A DNA stretch of 64,000 nt, from assembly GCF_032062135.1 (NCBI RefSeq), contig NC_092861.1:143483802-143547801 (forward strand), in the 5' to 3' direction. Numbering within the stretch: the stretch's first letter is position 1; every line of letters starts with the position of its first letter. The position numbers and the translations under genes are program-made. The notes under the pieces were generated by a model that saw only the letters and a program-made list of their open reading frames with translations, was not told the origin of the DNA and searched no databases. Source of the DNA: Pyxicephalus adspersus (Eukaryota > Chordata > Amphibia > Anura > Pyxicephalidae). This document shows positions 37,411-48,645 of the stretch, in pieces.

Positions 37411-37806
37411 TAGTTGCAGATGGTCGCAGTGCAGTTGCGTAGATTGTGGCCAAGGTTGATGACCACAACATGTTGCTTCTGAAAGCTCTTGAGCAACCAA
37501 ACACTTCTATTGACTTTATTACAACTACCTTCACCACCTACACGTAGAGTGGTTACCAACCACTGTATCCAAAAAAAATGACTCTAATCACATTCCCACA
37601 AATATCCAAAGCACTATACAAATAGTAGAGGCTTCCGTTTTCTGAGCCTAACGAATCTTGACATTGTCATCTTGCAAAATGACCTTTCTATCAGGGTAGA
37701 ATAACATTCATTGATGAGAAACCCTGGTCATGGAGTATATTAAAGTAGGTCAGCTGACCTTATATTTGGGCACATAGTGTTGCTGAACCTAGACCTGACT
37801 TACTGA

Positions 37807-38462
37807 AGCAACCCCCACAGGCACATCAGATCATAACACTGTCTCACAGGCAACCTAGATTATAAAACTGCCCCCACAGGAATGCCAGATCATAACACTG
37901 TCCGTGCAGGAAGCCCAAATAATAACATTGCCTCTGCAGGCACCCCAGATCATAACACTACCCCTGCAGGAAGCCCAAATGATTTCATTGCCTCTGCAGG
38001 CATCCCAGATCATAACACTGTCCCTGCAGGAAGCCCAAATGATTTCATTGCCTCGGGAGGCACCCCAGATCATAACACTGCCCCTNNNNNNNNNNNNNNN
38101 NNNNNNNNNNNNNNNNNNNNNNNNNNNNNNNNNNNNNNNNNNNNNNNNNNNNNNNNNNNNNNNNNNNNNNNNNNNATAACACTGCCCCTGCAGGAAGCCC
38201 AAATGATTTCATTGTCTCTGCAGGCACACTAGATCATAACACTGCCCCTGCAGGAAGCCCAAATAATAACATTGCCTCTGCAGGCACCCCAGATCATAAC
38301 ACTGCCCCACAAGCACTCTAGATCATAACACTGCCCCCACAGAAATGCAAAATCATAACTCTGCCCTTAAGGGCACCCCAGACCATAACATTGCCCCCAC
38401 AGGCACCTCAGATTATATTACTAACCTGTAGGCACTCCAAACCATAACACTTCCCCCACAGA
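37807..38462. repeat. 30/60-bp minisatellite interrupted by an N gap
   Basis: The base unit is about 30 bp (CATAACACTGCCCCTGCAGG then CACCCCAGAT). In the central part two variants alternate (AGATCATAACACTG and AAATGATTTCATTG), giving a 60-bp higher period. Since 60 is a multiple of three, frames stay open on both strands with a 20-residue period; flanking units diverge at both sides. 90 Ns sit within the array. Confidence 0.92.
38086..38175. other. Assembly gap (90 Ns) inside minisatellite
   Basis: Run of Ns with matching repeat units on both sides. Confidence 1.
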
Positions 38463-38689
38463 CTTGAGGACTTTCTAAAATTTCTATTTCATTTATTATA
38501 CTTTCTATCCTTTCTAATATTCTTTATTTAACTATTCTTCAACACAGTTCTGCTTTCAAAGTTCACATATGGATGTATAATATACCCATGTCATTTACAT
38601 GTTCTACCAGCAGTGTAATACATTAGCAATCACAAATAGTAAACTGAAACTTAATGAAAAAAGCACTTCATTTTTCCCCCCTCTTTAGC

Positions 38690-38960
38690 GTTTAACATTA
38701 TGAAGATATTGCTATACACAGTGTGTTGTCTTGATGGTCCCAGCCTCGGCTGTTATAAGCGACACCACCTCCTTCACCATTTCCTTGATTGCATCATTTG
38801 CATAAAATCAAGCATTGTGTTACATGGAGGGAAAAAAAATACAGAGACAGATACGAAGGCTGATATGGTTTTACGAATTTGCACTGTGGATTACGGACAC
38901 TCTACTGATTACTGTCAGTGCGGTTATAAGTCACCATATGGCCATGAATGATGGTCTTTC
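38690..38960. promoter_or_regulatory. Candidate conserved non-coding block with octamer (uncertain)
   Basis: Complex sequence, not repeat-like, containing a perfect POU octamer ATTTGCAT at 38796-38803 next to GATTGCATC. An 83-codon plus-strand frame here has no family signature. Judged on composition only. Confidence 0.18.
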
Positions 38961-39371
38961 TCTCATTGATTTCTTGCTATTTTTGGAAGAATTTCATTGA
39001 TCTCAATTTGCAAAAAATGATTGGTTAAGGAGAAAATGATTTTCTACCAACTTAAGGCACAAAACTGTAGAACATTTTTCTGATGATTAATTTTCATATT
39101 AGAAAATTAAAAAACCATTTGTGTCCTTCTAGGTTTTTAATTGCTGGGAAGAATTAGATCCGGTACATTATCTCCGTCTATAACATTAAGGACGGGCTGT
39201 TCTGCGGCCACCCACTAAATATTCAAACCTTTCCACAACATTTAGGTGGCATCTTTTTTGATGTTTACTTGGCAGGTCTCAAACATATTGTGTAGCAGAT
39301 TCTATAATGCCATAGCTATACATGTATATGTTATACACTTAAAGGGCTGGACAAGAGAATTGAAGGAATAA

Positions 39372-39611
39372 AAGCTGTTCACATAGCTAAGTGATTTATC
39401 TCCTTTGAAAAGACATTTTACCTACTTCAATAAATGAAATAAAGCTCTGCAGATTTCAACCATCTAATCATGTGCAAGGAATCTTGTTTTTTTTTAGATT
39501 TCCTTGCAGGTAATGAGTATTCTTTAAAAAATGAATTTTCACCGCATTTACAAAGTGAAATCAATTATTCCTTGCAAGGTGATCATTCACTTTGTTAAGT
39601 CAATAGCCTAA
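39372..39611. mobile_element. GTTCACAT-type MITE, copy 1 (degraded)
   Basis: Starts AAGCTGTTCACATAGCTAAG and ends CCTTGCAAGGTGATCATTCA then TTAAGTCAATAGCCTAA. Its interior and right end match copy 2 at 39886-40099 (GTGCAAGGAA; TTCCTTGCA; GTGATCAT.CACTTT). It lies 275 bp from copy 2 in the same orientation. Confidence 0.7.
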
Positions 39612-39885
39612 TTTTTTTTTGTATGTCAGTCCCCCCCAAAAAAAGTCTTTCTACATGCTTCAAATCTTTATGTCCTTGTGTATATGCCTTCCTGTTTGGG
39701 CTGACAAGACAATGATTTTGTTGCTTTGAAATACCAATCAGCATTGCCAGCCCTGCAAATTGAACTAAAGAATCCCACTTATCCCCCTGCTCTTACATGT
39801 CTACATTCAATTCTTTCTGAGTGTGATAATGCTGCCATGACTTTTAAAATACTTTCCACAGACTGAGCGTGATTTACTAAAAGAA

Positions 39886-40099
39886 TTTAGGTTGTTCACA
39901 TAAGGTGAATTATCACTTTGCAAAAGATAGTTCACTTAGCTTAGCCAATGTGGTGAGAACATTGCAAAGAATACTAAATCACGTGCAAGGAAATTTAAAG
40001 AAGATTTTTCCTTGCACATTTGGATAGAGCTTCATGTCATTTACTATGTAAAATATCCGTTGCAAGGTGATCATCCACTTTTCCATGTGAACAGCCTAT
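39886..40099. mobile_element. GTTCACAT-type MITE, copy 2
   Basis: The left end TTTAGGTTGTTCACATAAGG and the reverse complement of the right end, ATAGGCTGTTCACATGGAAA, are inverted repeats. Internal inverted CTTGCA/TGCAAG blocks are present. About 214 bp, non-coding. Confidence 0.75.
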
Positions 40100-41902
40100 A
40101 TTCCTAATAACAGAACCTAATTGTGTGTAGAAAAACAACTCTTGGGAGATGTAGTCCTGGGATGTGTCTATGGCAAAAGTAACTGAGATCCTAGTACTAG
40201 GTCCCAGTAGTGGCCCCTGTAATGATTTTACAAGCTTGTTATTGATGTCAGAATTACTTCACTTATTCTCTACCCTGTGAGTTTCCTTCCCGCTCTTTCC
40301 CTGGATTCTCTCTTCTTTTCTGGTCATGTGGATCGAACTTAGCAAAAGTCCAGTACTATTTGTGAAAGATTTGAGAGCCCGACCATATACTGAGGCCATG
40401 AATAAGTTATGGAATTCCTGCACTGTTTTACATCCAGCACCATCCTGGCCATGTCTGTGCATGGCGTTGGATCCGTCCCATGCAGGACAACACTGGATAT
40501 AACAAACAGTGGAACTGTGACAGCCAGATTTCATGAAGTTTTATTTTGTGAATGGGGGAGATAGGTTAGCTTAATTTAGGGGATGGAGACTCATAAAAAA
40601 GCTATACTCTGTGTATAAGTAAATACTGCAATAACATAAAATATGTGCGGACTCTAAATACACCAGGCTTTCTTTTTAAAAAGACATATTGAAAATGTCA
40701 GGCTAACCTTTATATAAAAAGCCTATCTTGTTGCTTGGATGCCTGGATAACATTTTAGGAATCATATATACAAATGTATTACTTATTTTTCTGTATTTTC
40801 AGTTCCAACTTGTTAGTATATACAGTCACTAGTATAATGAGCTTTCTTGATTTGTTTAATAAAATACTTATTATAAAATATTGTAATAGATAAATTAGGA
40901 AATACTAATATTGTATAATATTATTGAAATATATTAAACAAAAATGTTCAAATATTGAATTGATAGGTTTGATACAAATGTAACCCCAATATTAAACTCT
41001 GCCTGTAACACTAACACTTATTTCTCACATTATTCTTCCCTGTAACAGTAATCCTAACTATTGTTATCCCTTTGCCCAATACTCACTGCTCCTGAAAATA
41101 TAGGGCTCACCTATGTTTAAGTATACCCATTCCAAACCCTGTTTTGACTTGTTGCAATAACTTAGTATACCCAAGAAGCCGTAATGTGCATCAAAATTAA
41201 CATGGTGTACAATGTTCATCGCGTGACACTGCCACCTCATTGACTTTTATTGATTGCTTTTGCACAGAGGACTGCAAAAGGTGGATATATCCGAAATGTC
41301 ACTTTTAAGTCAGTGCCAGTTCCCACCTTTTAATGGGGTAGTAGTTGGTGTTCATGGTATGCAAAGCCCACTGCCAGTAAAAGTAGATGTGCCAGTTGAT
41401 GAAACTGAGATACTAGGAGGGCCAGTTACAAGGAGTTGCTGTAGCGCACCTTAAGAAAGTCATTTTATTCTCATTCTAATTGTGGTTTTTTTAAGTGGAC
41501 CCTCAGTTGAAATACAGACAGATGGATACCCTTTTTTCAAGGTATGTAATATTTTATTTTGCTAAATATCATGTATTGAGGATAACACTATACCGGTGCC
41601 CACAGAAGACCTAATTGAAATGGACACCAAAAAACACCTGGCAGTGAAAGCTGAGGCAGCACACCGGTGAGTTCATCTCTCAGTCCTATCCTATATCTGC
41701 ATTCTCTTTATACTGCAAGACAACTGATGTGCAGCTTTTTCCCAAGTGCAGTCTAAGTTTTGCTATACAGTGAATTGCTAAAGGTTGATGATAGATCAAT
41801 TTTAGATATCTATACAGCTTACATTTATCATAATTAATTGTATGATGCAATAATGAATACAGAGCTGCTTTAATTTGTGTCTTTTATATCTTCTTAGAAT
41901 TA

Positions 41903-42185
41903 GGCTATGTACACACGTCTGAGATGAGCACCTTTTGATGAATCTGATATATGTACAGTGGATGCCCTACATTGTTCATGGATCCTTCAGGATGGATCCA
42001 TGAACAACCAACTGGGAACAATCACTATACAAGTCAAGGAAGGAGAGCATATTGGGGTACCCCTCTCCATAGAACAGAACAAGGGCTTTGTGTATAGCAC
42101 TTAATTGTTCATTTGTCGCACTGTCATTGGAAACAATCATGAAAGATCATTTCTAGCAGCAAAAATTCCACGTGTGTATGCAGCC
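41903..42185. mobile_element. GTACACAC-type MITE
   Basis: The left end GGCTATGTACACACGTCTGA and the reverse complement of the right end, GGCTGCATACACACGTGGAA, are inverted, flanked by TTA and TCAA. A long internal hairpin is formed by GTTCATGGATCC-TTCAG-GATGGATCCATGAAC. Same family as 17877-18178. Confidence 0.8.
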
Positions 42186-42719
42186 TCAAGCTTGAAATCA
42201 TTGTTTAGTTCAGCCAATATAAGTACCTGCAGGCTCTATTTAAAATAAATGTCCAATTCCCAACAAATAGTTGCAATCAGACTTGAAAGCATAAGCCCAT
42301 TCTCTAAATGAAATAAAGGGAGGGTGAGCATAGTAAAGAAAAAGAACCAGGATACGTTAAAGTTCACCAAGTCATCAAAATACTAACACTGGGTTCAAGT
42401 TTGCAAGATGCCATATTTGCAGAATAATGGTAAATGTAAGAGAGTCACTTTTTCAAATGTTAAGTCTGTGTGAAATAGACCTTTTCAAATGTTCTCAGCC
42501 ATGTATTTAGCTTTCTGGCTGGGGATACCCTTTAGCTGGAGATGATTGGCCAAATAGTTTGGATTTACTAGTCATTTTGAATGAGCAAGATACGTTTCCG
42601 ATGCCAAGTCTATAGACTTGGAAGGTGGTGCAGCAGAGTGATTTGTCCTGGCGGTAATAATAATATAGATTCAAGGCTTTCGTATTTCCAAGCTTCTCTG
42701 TCCCGCTAGTTAACAATCT

Positions 42720-43100
42720 TCACCCAACAGTGGAATCGCATCTCCTGACACTGATTCCACACAGTCTCCTTATCCTTTAATTCCTCACTAGCAGTCCCAC
42801 TTATCTTTTTAGTAAGTTCATGGCACGGCAACGGCCTCGCAATCATCTAGCGTTGTTTAGAAAGGGAGGCTGAGTTTGAGAGGCGTGGGCAATGACTAGT
42901 TTTCAAGAGGAAGGCCGAGACATCCAGAGCTTGTTTAGCTGCGATTTTCTACTGTAATGACACCGCGGGGCTTTGCTTCCTAATCAAAACCCTTTAAAGT
43001 CTGCATTGCTTCAGGCTTAGTGTCTGTGACAAGGTTAACTGAAATCCGCAGCAAGGATAACTGCTATCCTAAAGCAGATTGTAACAGCAGGAAACACTGC
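42720..43100. promoter_or_regulatory. Candidate conserved non-coding block (uncertain)
   Basis: Balanced-composition stretch without repeat hallmarks, in contrast to its surroundings (for example GGCACGGCAACGGCCTCGCA, GACACCGCGGGGCTTTGC, CCTAATCAAAACCC). It retains several CpGs. No frame with a protein signature. Judged on composition only. Confidence 0.2.
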
Positions 43101-43829
43101 AACACTATTTAAAAGGATTTTAAATAAGCAGATTTTATTTTAACACCACACTAATGCATCACAGCAGAAAATGATACAATAGACTCACTCGAAATAGACA
43201 TAATGCGTTTTCTCCCTGATCTGTGCTATTTAATCTAATGAATACACTACAGCACATCCTTCTGTTAGGAAGAAAAGGACAGAGACAAAAAAAAAAAGAC
43301 TTTTCTAACCGAGCTCAGACAGCTTGGCCTGGCCTTCGGGAAAAGCTGACACTGCATTCTCGGCTATCCAGGTCAGTGTTCTTAGTCATGAATACTGAGC
43401 ACTAAAGCAATGTCAGATCTGTACCAAAGATCGTGCTTAAAGCTTAAAGTGAACCTGTCAATAAAGGCTGCCATTGCTGATATTTTGTGAAAAATGCCAG
43501 TTGTCTGGCTGGTACTGCCTTTCTGCCTTTTCAGTGTATGTAAAGGCAAGTGGTTTTTATTGCTGTCAATGTCCTGCTTGAGAAGACCCTCTCTACTATT
43601 GTCAGTCTTCCTCTAGAGATAGATAAGTGAAAGGTTATAACCGGTGCATGTATATTCATATTTCCTTAAATGTGATTGGATGTTCCTAAGTGAATGGAGT
43701 TATTTACTTTGATAAGTGAGAATCCAAACTTGTTTAGCAATTCAGTCCTACGTTTTCTCTACATTAAACCAAAACCCGGCCCTTTTGCTACAATTTGTTC
43801 TGTACATAAAAGGGTATAAAACTCTTTTC

Positions 43830-44155
43830 TATAAAGTAAAAAAGTGTTTTTTTTCTAGGTAAATTTTACCGCGGCGGTAAAAACTGAATAGGAGCACAAA
43901 GCTGCCTGGGATACCAATGTCACATATACCAGGAGGCTTTGGGCTGCCTGACGTTGCCTGCGCTGTGCGCAATCAGGTGACATAAGCAAAGGTCAGTTAA
44001 AGATGGCTGTGGCCAGTGGTTCCTCTACGTCAGGACAAAGAAATAATAAACAACAGCACGGCAACAAATCGAGGTCAGGTGTGGAGGGACTAAGGGCTCT
44101 ATGGAAGTAAAGGTAAGAATCATTTTTTATTTTGATGACAATTCCTCTTTAACTT
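43830..44155. repeat. Dispersed frog repeat (CAGGTGA...AGATGGC family)
   Basis: It shares with 58797-59195 and 62030-62400 the order AATCAGGTGACAT, then AGATGGC, then TTCCTCTACGTCAGGAC (CTTCCTCCACGCCAGAAC at 59.1 kb), then TCTGTGGAAGTA-like. Contains a short perfect palindrome TTTTACCGCGGCGGTAAAA. Non-coding; class unknown. Confidence 0.6.
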
Positions 44156-44245
44156 CATGTTTGCAAACTTCATATTAATGTACATCATCCAATTCCAGCC
44201 TATCAAAAAGATACCAAAACCCAAAGAAGACCGGGCAAAGATATT

Positions 44246-44461
44246 GGGCCTGATTTATTAAAGCTCTCCAAGGCGAGGATACACTTTCATCAGTAAAGCT
44301 AAGTGATCTAGCAAACCTAAAATGTATTTTTTAAAAGTAATTTTCTATTACTTAGCAAATGTTTTCAGTCCCGGACAAGATCCATTCCAGGTTTACTGAA
44401 TCACCCAGCTTCACTGATGAGTGTATCCACTCCTGTCTTGGAGAGCTTTATTAAATCAGGC
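44246..44461. mobile_element. Palindromic MITE, full-length copy
   Basis: Begins GGGCCTGATTTATTAAAGCT and ends GAGAGCTTTATTAAATCAGG, inverted over about 20 bp and continuing with CACTTTCATCAGTAAAGCTA facing CACCCAGCTTCACTGATGAG. About 216 bp. Confidence 0.87.
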
Positions 44462-45804
44462 ACACTGACTCAGTCAAAGGCAGTAAAGTAGAAGTCTCAT
44501 TGCTAGAGTCGAGGCGACTATTGTCGATTTAAATCCAATTCTATAGAGCAGGCTAATAGACCTGGAGCCAAGAATGAAACAAAAAAAATTGCAGGGCTTA
44601 CATAATAGTGTGTTTGGAACTTTTATATGAATTTTGACCATTTTTAGAACTTATGGGTGTTTAAACATTTTCCCAATGCTGTAGAATTGCCTTTTCCTTA
44701 CAGTCTATTATGAAAATCTCCTAGTGGGGACAGGCTTTTTGGAATGAATGTAAATTTCAAACACGGGCATTTAAAAACTCATTTTGAACCCCGGGGAAAC
44801 AGTCCATGTAGACTTAGCCTAAAGGGAAAATTCAAACATAAAAAACGCTACAAAAACAACAATGTACAAGATTTCTTCCGCAGTATTACTTCCTCCAAGT
44901 AAGTTTGATTACAGTGACCTGTAGGGTAGTTTCAAGCCACTGCAATAAAAATCTGAAATTGTAAACCATAATAGCTTTGTATCGGTCCTTAATGCTCCTT
45001 TATACGTAAAAACATGTGTTTTCATCATTGCCAACACCATTTGCTTAAATGTTCCTAATTCTAACCTAGATCTACCTTTTTTTTCTCCGAGATACTAATA
45101 ATCCATAATGCAGTCATTTATATTCACGAATACATGTTCTCATCCCTTATGTATTCATCTAGGAAAAAGTACAACAAGGTTTCTATGGATACAAAAACCC
45201 ATTACCTTTGAATAAAGAATGAAAAAGTTTGACTTAAAATGTATGCTATTTATTATAGTAAAAATTCAATGGCCTTCAGGAGGTTTTATAACTGCAGTCA
45301 TTTTTCAGTGTCACAACTGACCCACCGCAGCACTAGCTCAAACCTGTGCGAGATGAGAACCGAAGATTTATGTCATTTTCTTTTGCATGTTTTACATTAA
45401 GGGGAAAAAATGTTAACAAAATAATGGAAGGAAATTGCTGCGAGGTGCTGATGGTGGCCAAACGATGGAACTGTGAAAGAACACTGCATACAAGCATCCC
45501 ATTCATTGGCTTAAAGTTGATCATTGTAAAACCTTTTGGATAATATATTATATACATTTCATTGATAACATGCTTATGTAATTTTAAAAATAGTTTTCAT
45601 TTTTTTAGAGGCTCATGTACACAACGTTGCTGTTAAATGTAGAGATTTAAAGGCAGCCTATTGCATTTGACCTGCTTTGTCTGAATTCCAAAGACATATC
45701 TAGTTTTGCTAAACCCACATGTATCCCAGGGTCCCCTTCAATCATGTTGTTTTGTAACAAATTAAATTAATCAGTATATTTTTACAGTGTAATATACAAG
45801 AATA

Positions 45805-46058
45805 CAGCGTTTCTTGGTCTTTTTAACATAACTTTTAGGTCTTGAGGAAACCCCTGCTATAATTAATCCACAGCTCACAGTATATTAGTGTGATGGTCAG
45901 TGGGGTAAATGCCTCCTACATTGCTGGTCATTGGGAAGAATATCATCCTTACAGGTAGCCAAAAAAGATCATTGGTGCCACAAAAATTGACCCAAGAGGC
46001 ACAAATTGCTCAAGGAACCCCTAGCAACTTCTGGGGGAACTCCAATTAAGAAGCACTG
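45805..46058. mobile_element. hAT-like MITE, copy 1, abutting a usherin splice donor
   Basis: Starts CAGCGTTTCTTGGTC and ends AAGAAGCACTG, degenerate versions of CAGTGTTTCTCAACC ends. The interior is strongly similar to 52823-53096 (CCACAGCTCACAGTA; ATGCCTCCTACATT; AAAGATCATTGGTG). The 8-bp flanks match poorly. It ends 23 bp short of exon 46082-46243, inside the downstream intron. Confidence 0.8.
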
Positions 46059-46081
46059 CATTAAATGTAGCTGCTACCTAC

Positions 46082-46243
46082 CAGAAACATTGTATTCTGT
46101 CTTGTCCCCAGTGTACATTTGGGTTCCATCCATGTACAATACATACTTTTTTATAGCTCCATTTGGGCGTTTTGGGGGCAACCAATGCACAAGCAATGAC
46201 GTAGGAGATGGTGTTGCAGAAGGGGCTTGAAGATCTTCTGGGG
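46082..46243 (-). CDS. ush2a: usherin exon: N-terminal half of an FN3 domain
   Basis: 162-bp exon with acceptor ttgttttag and donor gtaggt, phase 1 in and 1 out, 53 whole codons. The peptide starts PEDLQAPSATPSP, has the B-strand tryptophan in LLVHWLPPKRPNG, then KKYVLYMDG, and ends TEYNVS. 'W.PP..PNG.I..Y.LY.DG' is the standard first half of a usherin FN3 repeat. NVS is a potential glycosylation site. Joining to the next exon gives TEYNVSGLETFAAHRF, which reads straight through the E-F strands, so no exon is missing between them despite a 12.4 kb intron. A hAT-like MITE ends at 46058, 23 bp into the downstream intron. Confidence 0.93.
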
Positions 46244-46489
46244 CTAAAACAAAATTAAACAGTATTACCATTTGTTCATGTAACGGTCTAATGATAACTT
46301 ATAGGACAACTTCAGGAACTTTAAAAAAACAGCTCCAACAATAAAAATCTAGTGGCAGGTTGCCCTTACCGTGGTAGTAACATCCCATATGTTTTTATAG
46401 GATGTATTTGTACTACAGGTACACACTTTTGATCTAGGCTTTGAGAATGCTGGTTGAATAACTGTTTTGAGAAGAGTGTCTTTTCATAC

Positions 46490-47340
46490 ACAGAGAGAAC
46501 AAGAAGGTGTAGTGGACACATGGAAGGGTATAGGGGGAAACAGATTGGAAGAGGTTAAGGTAAACGTTTAGGGATATGGAGATGACTGGTGGGGGGCTGT
46601 AGTCTGGACAGGGGTATTGGAAATGGCAAGGCCAGGAATAGAAGGAGGGGAAGCCAGTGGAAATTAGGCCATTGAGAAGAAAGTTTCCTGCTCACTCTTG
46701 CAAACTGGCGTATTTAAGTTGGTTGGGAGTCAAGGAATTGATATGCATTTGAGGTTTTAGAACTGTTTTTGGTTTTGGAAAAGTTGTTGGTGGACTTATC
46801 TTCAGTGTGGTGTCCTCTATGTTACATGGTAAAAAGAATAGCAGTGTCTTGTGGTGGTCTGCTTGTACTTGATATCGGCCCGAGGCACTGCAATATGGCT
46901 GGAGTTCAAAATATTAATGGCTTTGCAGATTCAGTGAAGTGCCTTGGTGTTTTATATTATAATGCTTCAAATGATTGAGGATAATATGTTATGTTATGTC
47001 TTATTATTATTTCAGGATCTTGTTGTATGGTTATTATTATTTATGTGATTATATATGGATATTTTGTATAAATACATATGGTTAATTTTGTTGATGTTTT
47101 TATAATGAAAAGATGCATCAATACAGCCATAATAATAACAACATACGGTTTGTACTCAACAATACTAACACCATTGTCTAGTTTTGAAGTAAATTAATGT
47201 TTTGAAAGTATGAATTTATTACAGGTGGGGGGTGGGTCCTACAAGTGGTTAAATATAAGATTGTACATTTGCAATATACTAATTGCGTTATATAGATTTT
47301 GTATGTATTTATATTTTTTCAATATATTAAAGCCATAAAA
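46490..47340. repeat. Unclassified G-rich/TA-rich block, like 30600-31480
   Basis: A G-rich first half with AAAGTTTCCTGCTCACTC is followed by a TA-rich tail ending near ATATTAAAGCCATAAAAA. The architecture resembles 30600-31480. Direct homology is weak to my eye, and no terminal repeats were found. Confidence 0.25.
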
Positions 47341-47929
47341 ACCCTCCTTTTCTCTTTTTGTCGTATTCTTTATACACAAACAAATTGATTCTACCTGCTA
47401 CAGCCATTGTCTATCCCAATATGTGGTTGTTGCTTATTTGTTATTTAGAAAAGGGAGGTGGGGGTTGGAGGAGACTGAGCAGCAGGGTGTAAAATATCCG
47501 GATCTCTGAACTCCCCTGGTCACCCATTATTCTGATCTACAAAAGGCTGATCTTTGAATCACTGATAATATAAATCTATGATCCCTATGTAGACTACACC
47601 CATGGGAGACTCTTTCTTTTTATTCACCATTACATATATTTGTTGTCCTAAAAATAAGAAAAGTGTTTCTGTGCACAGACCCCATATAAAACCATAAAGG
47701 CAGTAAGGTAAAGACTGCAGTAGCCACAAATGGTAGGTCAACTCCACATTCAAAGTCCAATAAACTCATATATTTTGAGGGGCAAGGGTAGGTACTCCAA
47801 AAAATTAAAAGGTATATATAGGGCAAATTGTCTTAAACTGGGGCAAAAAAGAAATTCAACCTGCTGTCTTATTTTTCAATTAAACTTTTGTTCCAATTTC
47901 AGTAGATCAGTAGCTTTGGTGTTATAAAT

Positions 47930-48480
47930 GCCTCCCTCTTACACGAATACAGATTTTGAACTCCTTCTTCAACGTTTAGTTAATTATAGAAAAAAATGCA
48001 TTGATGAAGACCACAATCCTACATGGCAAGCTACGTGTATTATGTGGTGCATTAATGGCAGAAAAAAAAGCATTACAAAAATGAGCTATTTAATGCTCTC
48101 TCTCCTTAATGCTAATATGCATATTGAAGTAAAGATGCCGCATATGAATTGCAAATATAAGAGTAGAAATCAGGGATTAATGCGGAGGCACTATCCAATG
48201 GGCCCTCGTTATGCAGAAATAGATTTTTCTCCAGAAATCAGATAACACTACTGGGAGTTTGTGTTTTTTAGCACGGCACAGACTAGACACAAAGTCAATG
48301 GAGTGGATTTCTGTATTATTCTGCTGCACCAACAGGCAGAAAATAGATGCAATATGGTGACATGTTGCTGAAAAATGCAAAACTAAATTCTCCATTCGAA
48401 TGATGGCTTTTTAATAAATTGCAATTTTTTTTTTTTGGGCCAGAGCTGAAATGAATGCTGAAGTTGATTTCCTGGAATCA
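47930..48480. promoter_or_regulatory. Candidate conserved non-coding block (uncertain)
   Basis: Complex sequence with POU-like words ATGCTAATATGCATAT at about 48109-48124. A 105-codon plus-strand frame at 47928-48245 looks random in composition and has no family I know. A cis-regulatory element is one explanation; plain intron is the other. Confidence 0.2.
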
Positions 48481-48645
48481 TTATGTTGGTATCCCTTTAT
48501 GCCTTCCGGTGTCTCCCATCTCCTGTTGCTTGCTTGCTCTACATTTTTGTAGACATAATAAACTACAAATATTGGAATGTATGGGTTCTTAGGCTGTGCA
48601 AGGTGTTAAATAACAATTCCAAAAACATTCACAACAGTCATAACA

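Larger units (their letters stand above)
33670..46081 (-). other. usherin intron, about 12.4 kb
   Basis: Phase-1 intron between the exons at 46082 and 33510. Contents: a weak palindromic-MITE fragment (34254-34335), a widespread frog repeat (35523-35822), a pogo-like MITE (37078-37410), a minisatellite with N gap (37807-38462), two GTTCACAT MITEs (39372-39611, 39886-40099), a GTACACAC MITE (41903-42185), a mixed block (42720-43100), a frog repeat (43830-44155), a palindromic MITE (44246-44461) and a hAT-like MITE (45805-46058). No further exon is needed or found. Confidence 0.8.

Noticed and set aside
37882..38232. Repetitive 20-residue-period protein on the plus strand (and a mirror on the minus strand)
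   Set aside because: Produced by a 60-bp minisatellite whose period is a multiple of three; no start context, splice sites or composition of a gene.
38700..38951. 83-codon Cys-rich plus-strand frame
   Set aside because: Resembles no secreted Cys-rich family, has no signal peptide of convincing quality, and is inside a usherin intron without splice support.
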